From assembly GCA_029207755.1 (NCBI GenBank), contig JARCOQ010000003.1, positions 85,641,994 through 85,705,993 on the forward strand: a stretch of DNA of 64,000 nt. The letters are read 5' to 3'. A program made the translations under genes and the position numbers. Positions 12,590-26,668 of this stretch are shown here, piece after piece. The notes under the pieces were generated by a model, which was given only the letters and a program-made list of their open reading frames with translations, was not told the DNA's origin and searched no databases. Source of the stretch: Chamaea fasciata (taxonomy: Eukaryota; Chordata; Aves; Passeriformes; Sylviidae). Each line of letters begins with the position of its first letter. The first letter of the stretch is position 1.

Positions 12590-13250
12590 ATCTACCATTT
12601 TGAGTTTTGCATTCAACATGATGCCCAAGCTGCCAGTACCAGTGCATCCCCATTACACACACAGCCACACACACACCCCCACCTCTACAGCTTAAGCTGC
12701 AGGTACTCAAAATCAGCTGTGAATTTACTCAACTTTGTAGCTTAGATCAAACTACAGTGAAAAGGGCTGTGAGAAGTGGGGGCCCACAGCCCCTTCACTC
12801 AGGAGCTGCACTTAAGCTGAATCTGCTGTGGCTGTGCACGGCTATGAATTTTGGTTTTCTGAACCTTGACCTGTGGATTCCATGTCAAGGTTTAATGACC
12901 TTGGACCTACCTCACCACCATGGCCTTTCCTGAGAACCACTGGACCAGATTCTGACCCTGATGCTTTGATCTGACTTCTTGGCTTGAAGTCAGATCTGCC
13001 GCATTGTTATGGACATGTCTTTTGATGTGGAATATTAGCTGGGTCTGGCTACCATCACAGACCTTCTCTGCTCTTCTTATTTGGACGCTGTGGAACCTCG
13101 CCTTTGCCAGTGAGGCTACTGTATACACCCTGCTGTCTCCTGTTTTCTCTCACAGCGCAGCCTACTCTTGCTTCCCCCTGAACGCAGCAGCTAATAAGCA
13201 TATGCTGGAACACTAAACGTGTTCTGGACAGGCTTGAGCAGAGTAACACA
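12590..13250. other. GC-richer block, possible old repeat
   Basis: Base composition is clearly richer in G and C than in the flanks. It includes a CA-rich microsatellite at 12653-12680 and short direct motifs (CTTGACCT, GTCAAGG, GAAGTCAGATCT). The open frames on both strands are short and unlike known proteins. It could be a remnant of an LTR element or a LINE 5' region, but I cannot assign a family. Confidence 0.3.
12653..12680. repeat. CA-rich microsatellite
   Basis: An interrupted (CA)n run (ACACACACAGCCACACACAC), followed by a C run. Confidence 0.75.
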
Positions 13251-15984
13251 GAAAATATGAAACAGAATTGTTAGGAACAGAGATATCCTGTTTCTCAGTT
13301 TAATGTTGAGGCCATGATTTTAACCTACCTCGCAGGAGTTCATAACTAGGTCTTTGTATTCTGGAGGCATGTCTAATTCATCTTGAAAATTCTCCATGGA
13401 GGACATAAAGTGGATTAAGATTTGCTTAAGGGATTGTAAAAGGTTGTCCTGGGGCACTGTGAAATATAATTGTCAGGATAATGCACACATGCTTTATTTA
13501 GATTGTTTACATCATGCATGGCAGAACAAAACTCAGTACCTCAGTGGGACATATAGACGTTATCCAATCTAAGTAGTAAGTAATACTAATTAGACTGAGT
13601 TTGATTTACTTGTTCACATTGTTGAATTCTAAATTAACTTTAATAACTTGGGAGAAATATCTCAGTGTTATTACGGTCATTTCAACAAAACAACCGCACA
13701 GTGAGGAGATGCTTTAAAAAAGATCTAACTAGAAAATGTGGCCTATAAAGAATGACAGAGCTTGGTTATTATAAGCTGCTATAACGCAATCACATGAATC
13801 ACTATGGCATGTGGACCTTGTGCTCAGCTCTTGTTATCTAATTCCGGTCGTCCCATCTCCAGCATCCCCAGCTTCTTCCCTCCCACTCCCCCCAAATGAG
13901 AGGCTCTCTTGTTCATCAAAGTTGTGGGAGTAAGAATCAAAAAAGATCCAAGCTTCTTAGAAAGAAATGGAAACAAACAGTCAACTAGTCAACTAAGTCA
14001 GCTGTTACACTGTTAGTTTCCCTTGTCAGAATTCAGGTGTCTTACATTTTCATTCATTTTGAGTGCAGTTGACAGAGAAAGAGATGCCTAATCAGGGTTG
14101 CTTGTGTTGCCTTCTCAGAGGTTTAAAAAATCATCTGAATTTTGATGCACAGTGAGCTAAAACTGCATATAAGAATACTGGATTAACCCTTGCTTGTACT
14201 GATGAGTACATAAAATGCACATTATTACTGAATTCAATGCCAAAATTAAACACAGAATATAGTCAAAACAATGAACTCAAGATGCAACATAGCATTGCAC
14301 CTGCAGCAGAGAAGCTTCTTAGTCTTAAAAAGAGTCTGTTTGGATTCAGACCAAATTTTCAGATGTCCTTAGCGTGCCTTCAGTTTTGCTTTTACATGCA
14401 GTAGAGAATGACAGCTTTGGACAGTTAATGTGTAGAAAGTACTGTGATTAAGAAAACGTCTTAGGTTTTCCTGAGGCATGACAGAAACAGTCATAAGGAG
14501 CTGCCATTGTGCCTTGCTCCATGACACTTGCATTCCAAACACAAGCACCTGATGGGACTCTGCTCTCTCTTTGGCACTATATCCCACCTGCAACCTATTT
14601 TCTGTTACAGTTATTTCAATAAAAAATCGGGGTTTATTTCTATTGTTCTTTCTCCAATTTCTTGTTCTTTATGAAATATTTATTCAGAATAGGAGTCACC
14701 CAGACTGGGACTGTACTGATTCAGTGTACTATCCCTTATTTTCTGGAAATATTGCCTGTAGGTAGAAGCTCTGTAAAGTTAAAATGGGATTCGGCATTGT
14801 GCAACATTCCAGAAAACACAATTATACCTATGATCTAAAGTGGAAAGGAAGAGTTTGCGCATGTTATTACATAAGAAATCATGATGATCCTTTTTTTAAA
14901 AAGCAATATCATGAACATGAAATAGGGAAATAAGCAGCAGGGATGAAATTTTTGTTTTCTATTGATCTGCAGTTTTGCGACCCACCAATAAAACAAAATG
15001 GCTACAATTAATTTCCTGTACCTGAAAGTCCTAACAAAGAGTGACTGAATGCATATGCCAGAAAAGCTATAAATTTAGTGAAAATGTTTGCAAAGTATTT
15101 TTAAAAATAATCTATACATTTAGTCTTGCAGAATTATGCAGTGTCAAGTATCCTACACTTGAGTCCAGTTCTGCTATTGCTGCCATATCTTATTTGGGGT
15201 AACTGTAATTATCTCCACAGCTAGATCTAGGAGCTGGCCAGAAAAAAACAAGATTTCTTGCCTTCCAACAGTATTTTATTATAACCTGTAGTGAAGATGG
15301 CTTCCCTAGTACAAATCATACCCTGGAGAACTGGAAAATCAAAACATGCAACTTATATATGGTGCTTCTTCCCCACCATATCCTGATTTTAGCATTGTTA
15401 CAAAACAAAATACCCAACAGTATTTTACAGGATTCTGGAAAGAAAATAGGTTTTTTCCCCCCCTTTAGTTATTTTCCTGTCTTTGCTCTGTATTGGTTTT
15501 TTTCAGTGCTATTTTATAGAATATTTTTTATGTAATAAATGGGTTTTCTGTCTCTAGTCCCAAAACATCTAAATGGTGCTTTATTGGAAACTAAACTGAC
15601 TGCACCCTGGTGGCAAACATCCATAATAAAATTTCCAAACTGAACAAAAACCAAACAAAGTTAGGGGTCAGTGTAAGAATGCTCAGTTATTTGATAATAT
15701 TTCAAAACAGTCCCTTTTTTCAGAAGCACAAATGTGGTTGGCATAATCTGGACCAAGCTTGATGTGAACTGTGGCTATTAATGAAATCTTTATGATTAAA
15801 AAAAATCTGTGTTCTACACTTACATTAAGTTTATTGCAAAGGGACATTTGCATTGCAATGAACCATTTTCAAAAGGGGCTCAAAGTCATCATTCAGTGCA
15901 TGTGCTGAGACTGGTTCCAGTGTTTGGAGAAAGAAATTAATTGGACATGGAAATTTTTTCCCCAAAACTTACACAAACAGTCAC

Positions 15985-17335
15985 ATCTGCAAGAAGGATT
16001 GAAAGGAGGATCCAGAGAATGATAGGCCTGTCAGCTTGACCTCCACCTCAGGTAAGGTCTTGACTGAGAAGATACTCTTGAGTGCCAACATGCTGGACAA
16101 GAGGGGATCAGGTAGAACTAGAATGGGTTGAGGAAAGACAGGTTCTGCTTGGCTGGTCACCTAACATAGTGACCTGCTTAGCAGATGAGGGAAAGGCTGT
16201 AGATGTGTCTAGACAGACTTTAGTAAAGCCTTTGGCACTGTTGAGCCCGGGCATTCTCTTGGAGAAGCTGGCAGCCCATGGCTGGGATAGGGGCACTCTT
16301 CACTGGGTTAGAAACTGTCTGGGTGGCCAGACCAAGAGAGTGATGGTGAATGAAGTCACAACCAGCCAGCATCCAATCATTAGTGGAGTTCCCCAGGGTT
16401 CAGCACTGGGGCTAGTCCTGTTTAATGTTTTTATCCATGATCTGGGTGAGGGAATTGAGTGCACCTTCAGCCAGTTTATACATGATGCCAAGCTTGGTGT
16501 GACTATTGGAAGCTGGAGAGTAGGAAAACTCTGCAGAGCGGTCTGGAAAATCTGGACTAATGGGCAGATTAAAATGGTATGAGGTTCAATAAGACAAAGT
16601 GCAAAGTCCTTTACTTTACTTGGGTCACAACAATCCCAGGCTGGGGGCAGAGTGATTGGAAAGCACACCGGTGGAAAATGGCCTTGGGGTGCTGGACAAC
16701 AGTGGCTGAACATGAGCCAGAGTGTGCCCAGGTGGCCAAGACAGCCAGTAGCATCCTGGCCTGTGTCAGCAATAGTGTGGCCAGCAGGACCAGGGCAGGG
16801 ATAGTCCTTGTCACTGGTGGGCTGCACCTCGAGTGCTGTGTTCAGTTCTGGGCCCCTCACTGCAGGAGTGGGATGCTGCAGCAAGTCCAGAGATGGGCAA
16901 TGGAGCTGGGGAAGGGTCCAGAGGACACTGCTTATGAGAAGTGGAGGAGGGAGCTGGGGGTGTTTAGCCTGGAGAAGAGGAGACTTGGGTTGGAGACCTT
17001 ATCACTCTTTATCACTGCCTGAAAAAAGGCTGTAGCCACTTGGGGGTCATTATCTAATCTTTTAAGTAAAAAGTTAAAAAACAAGAGGAGATTGCCTCAA
17101 GTTACGCTGGGGAGATTTAGGTTAGATTTAAGGGAAAAAAAATGAATGAAAGGGTTCTGAAGCACTGGAGCATTCTGCCCAGGGAAGTGGTGGAGTCCCC
17201 ATCCCTGGAGTTATTTAAGGATGTCTAGATGTAGCAGTTAGAGACATAGTTTAGTGGTGAACATGGTGATGTTATGTTAATGGTTGGACTCAATGATCTT
17301 ACACTTTTTTCCAGCATCAACATTTCTATGGCTCT
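15985..17335 (+). mobile_element. CR1 LINE fragment, about 1.35 kb, reverse transcriptase to tail
   Basis: This is the longest CR1 copy here. It opens with the RPVSLTS-like DNA phrase (ATAGGCCTGTCAGCTTGACC). It then encodes LADEGKAVDVS, ILLEKLAAHGWDRGTLHWV, GVPQGSALGLVLFNVF, HDLGEGIE, VQFWAPHCRSGMLQQVQRW and EKWRRELGVFSLEKRRLG. It ends in GGTTGGACTCAATGATCTTA and a degraded octamer tail. The reverse transcriptase catalytic motif normally reading FADD is FIHD here, and the reading frame is broken in several places, so it is inactive. It lies antisense to ADGRB3. Confidence 0.93.
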
Positions 17336-20300
17336 ATACACATTAAAAATAGATCTGATGACAATTTAGTAGAAGTGACAAAAGAAGTAAAATCAATAAT
17401 GTGAAACAGCCCATTTAAGCACATTAATAGGAATAAACAAGTTTTTTTATTCAACAGAGGTATAAAATGTTGGGAATTATATACAAGATAGGATAAAAGG
17501 GGAATGGAAGCCTTTAAATAAAATCTGTGAGTATGTTTTAATAAGCAAATCCTTGGGCTTTTTAATGATTATGCACTATATTTAGGTTACATTTATGGAA
17601 TACGAAATAATATGCCTTGTTTCACTTTTAGCTCTTTCTGCAACAGATCAATTCAACATGGGTCCAAAAGATTAAATTGAGAGCAAATAAACCTCACTTG
17701 AATAGTGACTGAACTTATTTTTCTTATTCCTGGGAAAATCCTAGCTACCAACTACATAATCATTTTCTCCTTTAGTCCAAACTTCAGTATACAATAAAAT
17801 GGATCTGAATGAAAAAAGAAAACTTACCCATTTATATACTTCTACTAAATGAAATTATTTCAACATGAAATATTAAGACAATATAAATACTAAGTCGTAA
17901 TGTTCTGTACCACCAATTTCAGTAATTTAACAATTTCTAGCTTGTCAGACATCCTGTGATAATTGTCTAACACAGCTGTGAAGTAACATAACTTTCTTTA
18001 ACATTTTTTAGAGGAAGGTCCAGCTATATTTCCAAGAAGCACTAAATTAAGGAAAAAAAATTTCCAAAAAAAGGTGCAAGTTAAACAATCTCATTTCATG
18101 ACCAGGGATAGCTAGAAAAGACTTTAAAAATTTCTAAAACCACTGACAGTGCAGATTAATGCTGAGTGACAGGTAAAAATTTGAGTACAGAAGGTAGCGG
18201 TATCAATACAAATTATATCTATAGGGAAAAAAGTCATTGAAAGTGTGCATGTAGCTCTCTAGACAGAGACTCTGTCAAACCATGTATTAAAAAGCTCACG
18301 GGTAAATATGCTGTTAGAGAATGTAAAGAGTAACAAAATTATGAACAGAAGAAAATATTTTAACAAATGCCTACAAGAAACAAGAATTACCATATTCCTA
18401 CACATTTACCTTCCTACCCATTTTCCCATCTTTGAAACAAAATTCTTAAATGCATTAAGTACATTCAAGGAACCAACACATATACTCAGCACACTACATC
18501 TAATACCTTGTCAAACAAAATTAAAAACAGTATATACATAAACACTTCAAAATCCTCTGAGCTCTGCTGTGGAACACCATTTCTAAGTAGAAGAAGTATT
18601 CTCATATTTGAATGTCTTGCCCTATTGATGTGCAGTCTCTATGACTTAGCTTTGTGAGAGTTTTGGGTATGTATAATTTTAACTTCTGAAAGTTATTTCT
18701 AAGTACAGCCACAAATGTAAAATAGATGATGCAGCATAAAATCACCAGCCATGTCTTCCGGTAGTGGAGCTATTAATCCAAGAAACAGGTATAAGTTAAA
18801 TTTGGCAAAGTTAAATGACATTCATTTTACAGAAATTAACTATTCTTTGTGCATTGTTGACTGTGAATGGAGACCATTATTTTTCATTGCCTAGATAGTG
18901 ATGCAATTTTCAAAGCTAAATGAGCATTAAAAACATTCATTCCATGCTTCTGCAATGAACAATCTAAGGTACCTAATGGCAAAACGAGACATTCTCTTTA
19001 ATCTTTATGAACATATTCCATTCCCTTGAGATTAAAATGAGAAAAGAAGGGATAAGATTGCTGTATTTTCGATATATGTTTCTCTCACAAACAGGAGAAG
19101 TCTTGTGTGAGCAGATGCAGCAGCCTGCCTGCCAATCCCTGAAGATCCAATCATCCTGATGACTGTCCCACAGTTTCTCCCCCTTGGGCAGGCCAGTCTC
19201 TTTTCATTCCTCTCCTTTATTGGAGATGAGATTTTGGTGCCAATATTGGGAAGAAATATGTTTCACCACGGGGCACAATTGATACACATATGGATGGGTT
19301 TCCAAGTATTTGCCTTTGATACCAGCTCACATTCTAGTTATGCTCCTCTGCAAGAGGACCCCAGACAGGATTTTCTGGAGAAGTGACTGTACCAATACAG
19401 TATTTTCCCATAGGTGTTGTTGAAATCGATCTCATTTTGAAATACTTGACTACTGAGTAACAAAAGACAGCATGAGGCCATAAGATTTTACTAGCAATGT
19501 GTTACAAAAAACCAGCATATAGCTAACCGTGCTATGAATTAAAGTAACTGATGACCTAAGTGGAACATCTTATATGTTAGAAAAAAATTCCACAAAATAG
19601 TAGTCATTAAATAACAGCATAAGCATTGAACCATGGATTATATGAAAAATCATTCAAGCAATGAGATCAAATATCTTTTCTAGAAGACCATTTCCCAATC
19701 TATATTAATAGAAGATTTACAGAATAATGCTGCCCAGGGCAGATTACATGTCTCCATGATTGTAGAGATTGTTTGTTTAAACAAAAAAAGAAAAACAACC
19801 ACAATGATATCAAACTATTTGGCACCACTGCAGGTAATCTAAGCATTTGTGCATGCATCTAGTGCCATTCAAACACTGCAGGCCACGGAGCTGTACCACG
19901 TATGTTGAGTGAGGAAAACTTCTTTCTCTGTATCCTTCCCACCGTAAGGATGGGAGACTTAGAGCATGGAAATAAAACCAAAGCATAAAGGGTATATTCA
20001 TCTGTAGCAGAATGAACCTCTGATTTTTATCACAAATCTAATCAAAGATTCCTTATCTCTGCCTTCAGAGAGAGAAACAAATGGGGTCCTAAAACTCATA
20101 CCTGAAGTCAAAGGAAATAAAAAACTTATACAGCAAAATGGATGAACTTACAGGTTCAGAAATCACAAGGCACAAAATATCCATTAGAAGTTTCAGGCCA
20201 TGTTCATGACTTTAGCCTACCCAGTACATGGACCCTTTGGGATGCTTTGAACTGATCTTACTGACACTCAACTCTGTTGGCATTATACAGTGTGACCTTA

Positions 20301-20749
20301 ACAGAATGGCAGAGATATATGCAGTATCTTAGGTCTATATACTGAACTCCAACTCTCCATATTAAAAAAAAGAAATAAAAAATTACACTTACAGGAACAC
20401 GATTACTCAGAATTATACCTGCATATGTTTACATGGCTTTGAAGCTTGACCTCAATATCTGACAGTCTCACTGCAAAAATAATTATTACCATAAAAGCAC
20501 TTTTCTCTAATATTATTAGTGCACTAACAGCCTCATGAAACTGACTTGAAAAATGAAATATTTCTATCCATTTTTTTACCTCAGTTGTTATGCTACCTTC
20601 AGGATATACATTTGAAAAAGGAAGCTCTTTACCACTATTTGGAACTAAAATCTACAGTCATCACCAAGGAAATGTTACTTTTTTAATACAGCAGGTTGAT
20701 CTGCCTAATATTGTGGATGGAAGGTTTCCCCTCCTTTTTCTGTTTGCTT

Positions 20750-20925
20750 TATTGCTTGGTTGTTGATTGGTTGGTTGGTTTTTTATCTTCTTTAGATTTT
20801 TTTTGTTGCTGCTGTTGCTATTGGAGAGTTTAAAATAATTTGGGGGGGGGAGGGGTTTGTAGTTTTATTGTTTATTTGTTTGGGGTTTTTTGTTTTTTCT
20901 TGTTTTTCCTTTCCTTGCCCTTGAA
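20750..20925. repeat. T/G-rich low-complexity tract with G run
   Basis: It includes a (GGTT)3 at about 20766-20780, TTGTTGCTGCTGTTGCT, then nine consecutive G at 20842-20850, an A and four more G, and T-rich TTGTTT repeats. This is simple sequence with potential to form G-quadruplex on the plus strand. Confidence 0.75.
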
Positions 20926-22707
20926 AGGCCAGAAAATGAAAAAGAACTTTGGCAGTATGCCAAAAGTATATCATTACCTTGGTATAAACCATGTTCACTG
21001 CATATTCACAACGGAGCTTTGGGTAGTAGGCCTGTTTCTGACACAGAGCAAGTATTAGGCACAGCTAATAGCTTGTTTTCTTCCTATTTTAACTGACGTA
21101 TAAATTTGGGGAGTTTAATTCTATTTAATTTTCCTTCTTTCATTTTCAGTAATGAGTGAGTAACAAAATGCTGTAGAAATCATCAAAACTGGGGCTGAAC
21201 TTAGCTATTTCCAGGACTTAGCCACACCATCTCTAGCTGATGTACTACCAGATGATGGCTGGACACTTGTGATAACCCCTTCAGGGTCAAAAAATCCCAG
21301 AATGAGTCATCAATCTGTGTAGAATTGCATCTTACTATTGGACTGTGGTACTCCTGTTTAAGGAAGGACTGTATTGTTTGGAATATTTTGACATTACACT
21401 TCACTGAACATAATTGTTGGCACTTGGCACTACCTTGCTATGAAACAAACTCTCTTGGGTGTGCATGGACTCCATTACTGCATTAATGTCAAACTACCAC
21501 CATGGATGCTTAATTTCTATCCCCTTAAGCCTCATTTTACCTGTAAATTGCTGGAAGTCACCTAAAGGTCTACCTGTCCGAGGTAAAGGAGTGAATAAGG
21601 TCAGGTATTTAATTTCTCAGGTCAATAGTTAAATATACCACTTAAAAAATGGCCTGTCATGCAAATTGATTCCTTTAGAAAAGAACAGCTTTTAATTGCT
21701 CATTTGAAGAAACAGAATGAATCAGAAAGCAGTTTACAGAGGTAGAAATTAAGAAATTATACAAAAATGTGAGATACATAAAAAAGGAACTTCTACAAAT
21801 GGACTGTAGATACTACTTTCTGGTTTAGTTGGAGGCTTTTTTTTTTAATGAGACAAGAGCCTGTATGTTGGTTTTTTTATAGCTTCCATTTGTTCAGAAT
21901 ACTTTACTCCACTTAATATAAGGTAGAAAAGAGAAACACTTTCAATTATTCTAGTTTCCTATAGCACCCAATTAAAAATCCTGAATGGTTAATTTATTTA
22001 GCTTTATTTTTGAGGTTACTTAATAGACTGTAAATGCAAAACTACCCATGGAATTACAACTGTTACTAGGAGCGTAGCTAAGGAATCGAGTTAGTTTTTT
22101 ATCCACATTTGTGAAGACTGTTTGATAAAGATTCATATAGACATTCCCTTGATATTTGGAATTTTCAATCTTAAGTAATGGAGTGTTGTATTTTCTCAAG
22201 ATCATTGAGTATGCAGGTTTAGAAAAGAGAGAAAAAATCTACTCTTTTATGCACTGTTCACAGCAAGTTTTCAGGGAATGTGAATCATTTAATAAGCTTA
22301 TTTTATACTGAGAAAGAAGTATGAGCTCTCGAGCATTTACTTCAGGCATTAAGTCAGATGCTGCAATGAGCTAGACCTTCAAAGTGTGAATGAAGACTTT
22401 CCTCTTTAATCAGTGGAGAAAGCTTGAGTCTTCTGAAAGCCAACATATTGATCTGATCAAGGAATTGCTGAGTCTGCTGCAAAGGAAATGATATGAATAT
22501 ATATAGAGCAGAAGTATCTAAGAGTATAAAAAAAATTGCAATTGACCTTCCTCTGTAGTTTCCCTATCCTTTTATCTATTTTTTCTCTTCTGGAAGCCTT
22601 TAGCTATGGATTATTACATATGGTTTGAGCAAGTAAAAAATACAGAAACAGGAGAGTGATACTGGCAGTATGTAAATCCTAGGACTTGAAGGATTTTTTG
22701 AGAACTG

Positions 22708-22722
22708 AAAAAAAAAAAAAAA
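22708..22722. repeat. Poly(A) tract
   Basis: A run of about 15 A with no flanking element recognised. Confidence 0.7.
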
Positions 22723-25700
22723 GTGGTAGGTGTTCCCTTTCACATAAGTAGAGCATCTGCTCAACCAACAGCATAGAGGCTTGGAGCAGGAAAGATTGAT
22801 GGGCAACAACCAAGTGTGAAACAAAGAGGATGAGAACCAGGAGCCAAAGTCATGAATGAAAAGAATATGTGTCAGAAGACAGAACTTAGAACTTCTCTGA
22901 CCATCATGTTTGCAATCCAAAAACAAGAGTGTGACCAACTGTGCACCACAGGACAAGGAGAAAAGCATTAATTCTGCCCGTGAGGACTGTTTTCTCACCT
23001 GGCCTATTCCCTGAATGATTCCCTGACAATGTTTGGGTAGGTTCCACAAATTAAACAGTGTGGACAGGTGTAGGACAATTCTGAAGCCTGCATTTTGTCC
23101 TTTTTGATTCATGTTTATAAGCACAGTCATAAAAGCCAGACCCTAGCCTGAAATGGGAAGATGACTGACTCTTTTGGGCTGTTTTTAGAGATGAAATGGA
23201 AACAGGTAGACAAATTATGTAATAAAATGTAAGAATTTTTTTTTTACCTAATTGTTGATTACTTTGGCATGTAGGTTGTTATTCAAAAGAGAATATAAAT
23301 ATTACATGATTTAAAGAGGACTTGTGTTTTTTATGTCTATTAGGAATGCATTTCATTGCAAAATCATGCAAGTCTCACTTTGTTTTTCCCTCGTGAGAAT
23401 TCGTCCCTGACAAAAACCACCCATAAGCATATTAATCATTATAGAGGTATTTACATATGAAGTATGACACACTACAAGGAGTGATTCCTGTTTACCTTCT
23501 TAAAGTAGCAAGTGCAATTCACACAGTTGCTTAAAGGTGAAATTTTCCTTTGTGAGAACATGTGATGCTCTGGAATAACTTGATGTAAACAGGAGAGAAA
23601 TCTGAATGGCTTTTTGGGGCCACTCCGCAGGATCTGAATTTTTATTTGTCTGGTAAGTGCCATTTTTTTCTATTAGGATAAAATGTTGAAATATTTGCAG
23701 CTGAACTTTTACTAACTATAAATACCTGCTTTAAAATTCACACAGTGCTTTAGCAATACACAGACTCAGAACAAGAAGCAATTTAATTACAAATAAATTC
23801 TGAGTATCTGTGTATAAATTTATTGAAATACTTGTTTCCTGGCTGAAAATTTTAGACATTTTCTTTATACCTTTGTACAAGTTAATATCAAGGCTCTGCC
23901 TTTTTTTTCTGTTTTCTCTCAAAATTTTAAATAAATTCAGTCCCTTGGTATAATTTAGGCCAGTATCACATTTGTGCTATATGAGTCAGAGGATCTCGAG
24001 TGCTGCATTGGAGACACACATCACTAATTCTAATACAAAAAAGATAAGTGGGCTAAGGCAGATGCCATTCAGATACAGAAACAAACCATATAATGTGAAG
24101 AAGTAGCTAAAAACTATAAAGAGGATTTACAGTTTACAATATGTTAAAGTCAGTCTTACCCTGGGATAAGGTGAATGAACCCACAACAGACAGGAATCCA
24201 GCTTGCTTATTTTCTAGCATTCCCAAAGCTCAGCATGTGTACCACTGCACATGTCTTATAGCTACAGTAGGTACATTTTCCAAAAGCTCCCTTGGTCACA
24301 AACATTTCTTAAGTGTCTCCGGCTATAACTGGAAAATTTTAAAATACACTCCATATGCCTGCAGATTATTTAGTGTTTTTCTAAAATTTCATAGATATAA
24401 ACATGTAATGGGAGATGGAAGATGCAGCAATAAATTATGCAAAGAAAGGAGACAATGGACACTTTAAAAACAAAAACTTTTCCATTTTCTGCCATATGGA
24501 ATCATAGACAGTCTGTGAAGGCAGAAATGAGACTTTGTTTTCTGCCAATGTTTATAAAACTTACGTAAGCAGCTCAGTTTCAAGTTTTAAATGAAATGAT
24601 AATTACTATACTAAATCAGATTACTCATCAGAGTACCAGTGTCACAGCAGCCATTTTTAAGCTGAGAGATAACAGATTGTTAGTTAAAAGTTGATTTATG
24701 CATGGAAATATGGTTTACACCTCTTCATTTTTTCATATAATATTATAGCTAGCTGCATTTGCAATGGAGACATACATGTACTTGTTTTTATTTTGTTCCT
24801 TATAGGACCTTGGCCTCATGCTTATTCAGAATTAAATATGCTATAATCAAGTTAGGAATCTTCATTTTTTCCTGTGAGCAAGATTAAAGAGAGATGTCAG
24901 CCTAGTTTCACTTTGTATTCACTTATCAGTTGTGTACATGCAGACCCTTTTAACAATCTGTTCTCAAATATCTGTTCTAATAATTACAACTCAATCTGAT
25001 TTTTGATTATTATTCTTTATTTTTTCTTTTATTTTGGGTTTTTTGATCATTCAGCTTTGAAACTCTCTGTGTTCACAGGTTTTATTGACTCACAAAAAAA
25101 CCCTTCCTCTTTGCTTTAGATGACGTCAATCATTGGAACATGAGCTAGTGGTAGTCACTAGGCTGCCTTTACAGCCAGTGGCAGAACTTCCACAAGGCTG
25201 GAAGTTCTTCCAGCCACACCCTTGTTTTAGATGTCTGAGATGATATGAGTTGGTCTCCTGAGCAGTACTCTCCCTTGACTTTAAAGAAAGCTTTAGGGTG
25301 ACTTTGGCAAATTTTGTGATGCTTAGAGTAAGTAAAATGAATCCAAGCCATATAATCTCAATTGAAAAGAATATTGCAAGTGATAGCCACAGAGTTTTAA
25401 TTTTAAATCTGCATTTTCTCTAGACTGCTAGTTTTGCACACTAATGCTGTTATTTTCTCTGAATGGCTCGATCTATTCCCTCTTAAATGCTCTGTCAAAA
25501 CTGAATTTAATCTGCCAGTGCATAGCCTCTCCTTTTCATTTTGCTGTATCTCCTGAAATCTTCAATCTTTCCTGCCTTTGACTAGTCTAGGTATCTTTGT
25601 GATATCTGCACATTTTATAAAACTACTGATCATTGAAACATCAGTATCCATAAAATGAACATTAACAGAAAGTGGCTTTTCACATGCTGAGAATCCTCAT

Positions 25701-26429
25701 TTGTTTTTTCCTTTCAGTTCTAAATAACATCCGTGACAACATATTGCTCTTCAAGATTATTTGGTATTTCATTAATATCATCTAAAAGCTGTAAGCTTGG
25801 TTTTTGACAACAGAATGTCCTTTAACCATTTTGTTGGCTGCTGCTCTTAAGGAAATTCATTTCACAACACCAGGAAAATTTTCCCTTACAAAAGAATCCA
25901 AATCTGCCCTTGAAACCCCTTATACTACTCTTTTATTTCCAGTTCCACATTCCACTTGTATCTTTAAAAATGGATAAAAGATTGGAATGCTTGTGGCACT
26001 CTAATTTTCCAGTTAAAATTTTTCTTTTTAAGTTAAAGGGTGAATATTTCTTAATAGCAGTTCACCCACCTTTTATTACATATCTTCAAAACTTTTAAAG
26101 GGTCACTGTGGTGAGAACTCAAATCAATCAAAGCACTGAGATGGCCTGCTCAGGTCTTTAGTGCTCAGAGAAAAAATCAAAAGGCTATTAAAATTAAAGA
26201 TTAATTCTTTAATCTAAAATCAGGAACTCATCTTTTAAAACAGAAAAACTGAACACTATTGGTTAACGGAAAATGGTAACATGGTTTAAAAGCTTTTGTC
26301 CCACTGCATGTTGTATCCTTGCAGGTGGGGCTGTGCTTTGAGTGAATTCAGAGACCCTGAGTGATAGCAAAAGGCTTCTGTTTCTTCAGACTATCATTCT
26401 GTGTGCCTGCACAGCTGGTCTGGCGGAGG

Positions 26430-26668
26430 CAGAAGAAGAAGAAGAAGAAAGAAGAAAGAAGAAGAAAGAAGAAGAAGAAGGAAGAAGAAGAAGAAGAAGA
26501 AAGAAGAAAGAAGAAGAAAGAAGAAAGAAGAAGAAGAAGAAGAAGAAGAAGAAGAAGAAGAAGAAGAAGAAAGAAGAAAGAAGAAGAAAGAAGAAAGAAG
26601 AAGAAGAAGAAGAAGAAGAAGAAGAAGAAGAAGAAGAAGAAGAAGAAGAAGAAGAAGAAGAAGAAGGG
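26430..26668. repeat. GAA/TTC polypurine-polypyrimidine tract, about 240 bp
   Basis: An uninterrupted purine tract on the plus strand, composed of (GAA)n blocks separated by GAAA units. Two pure GAA blocks lie at about 26529-26572 and 26600-26666. It encodes only Glu, Lys and Arg in all three plus frames, which is an artefact of composition. It is intronic, and the ADGRB3 transcript reads it as (UUC)n. Mirror-symmetric purine tracts of this kind can adopt triplex structures (known for GAA repeats in general). Confidence 0.95.

Noticed and set aside
16082..17022. Open frames of 166 and 147 codons as a possible gene
   Set aside because: They are degraded pieces of a CR1 reverse transcriptase with the catalytic motif lost, not a host gene.
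22600..23130. 176-codon open frame on the minus strand
   Set aside because: It runs through a poly(A)/poly(T) tract (giving a run of Phe), shows no known motif and lies within an intron. Chance frame.
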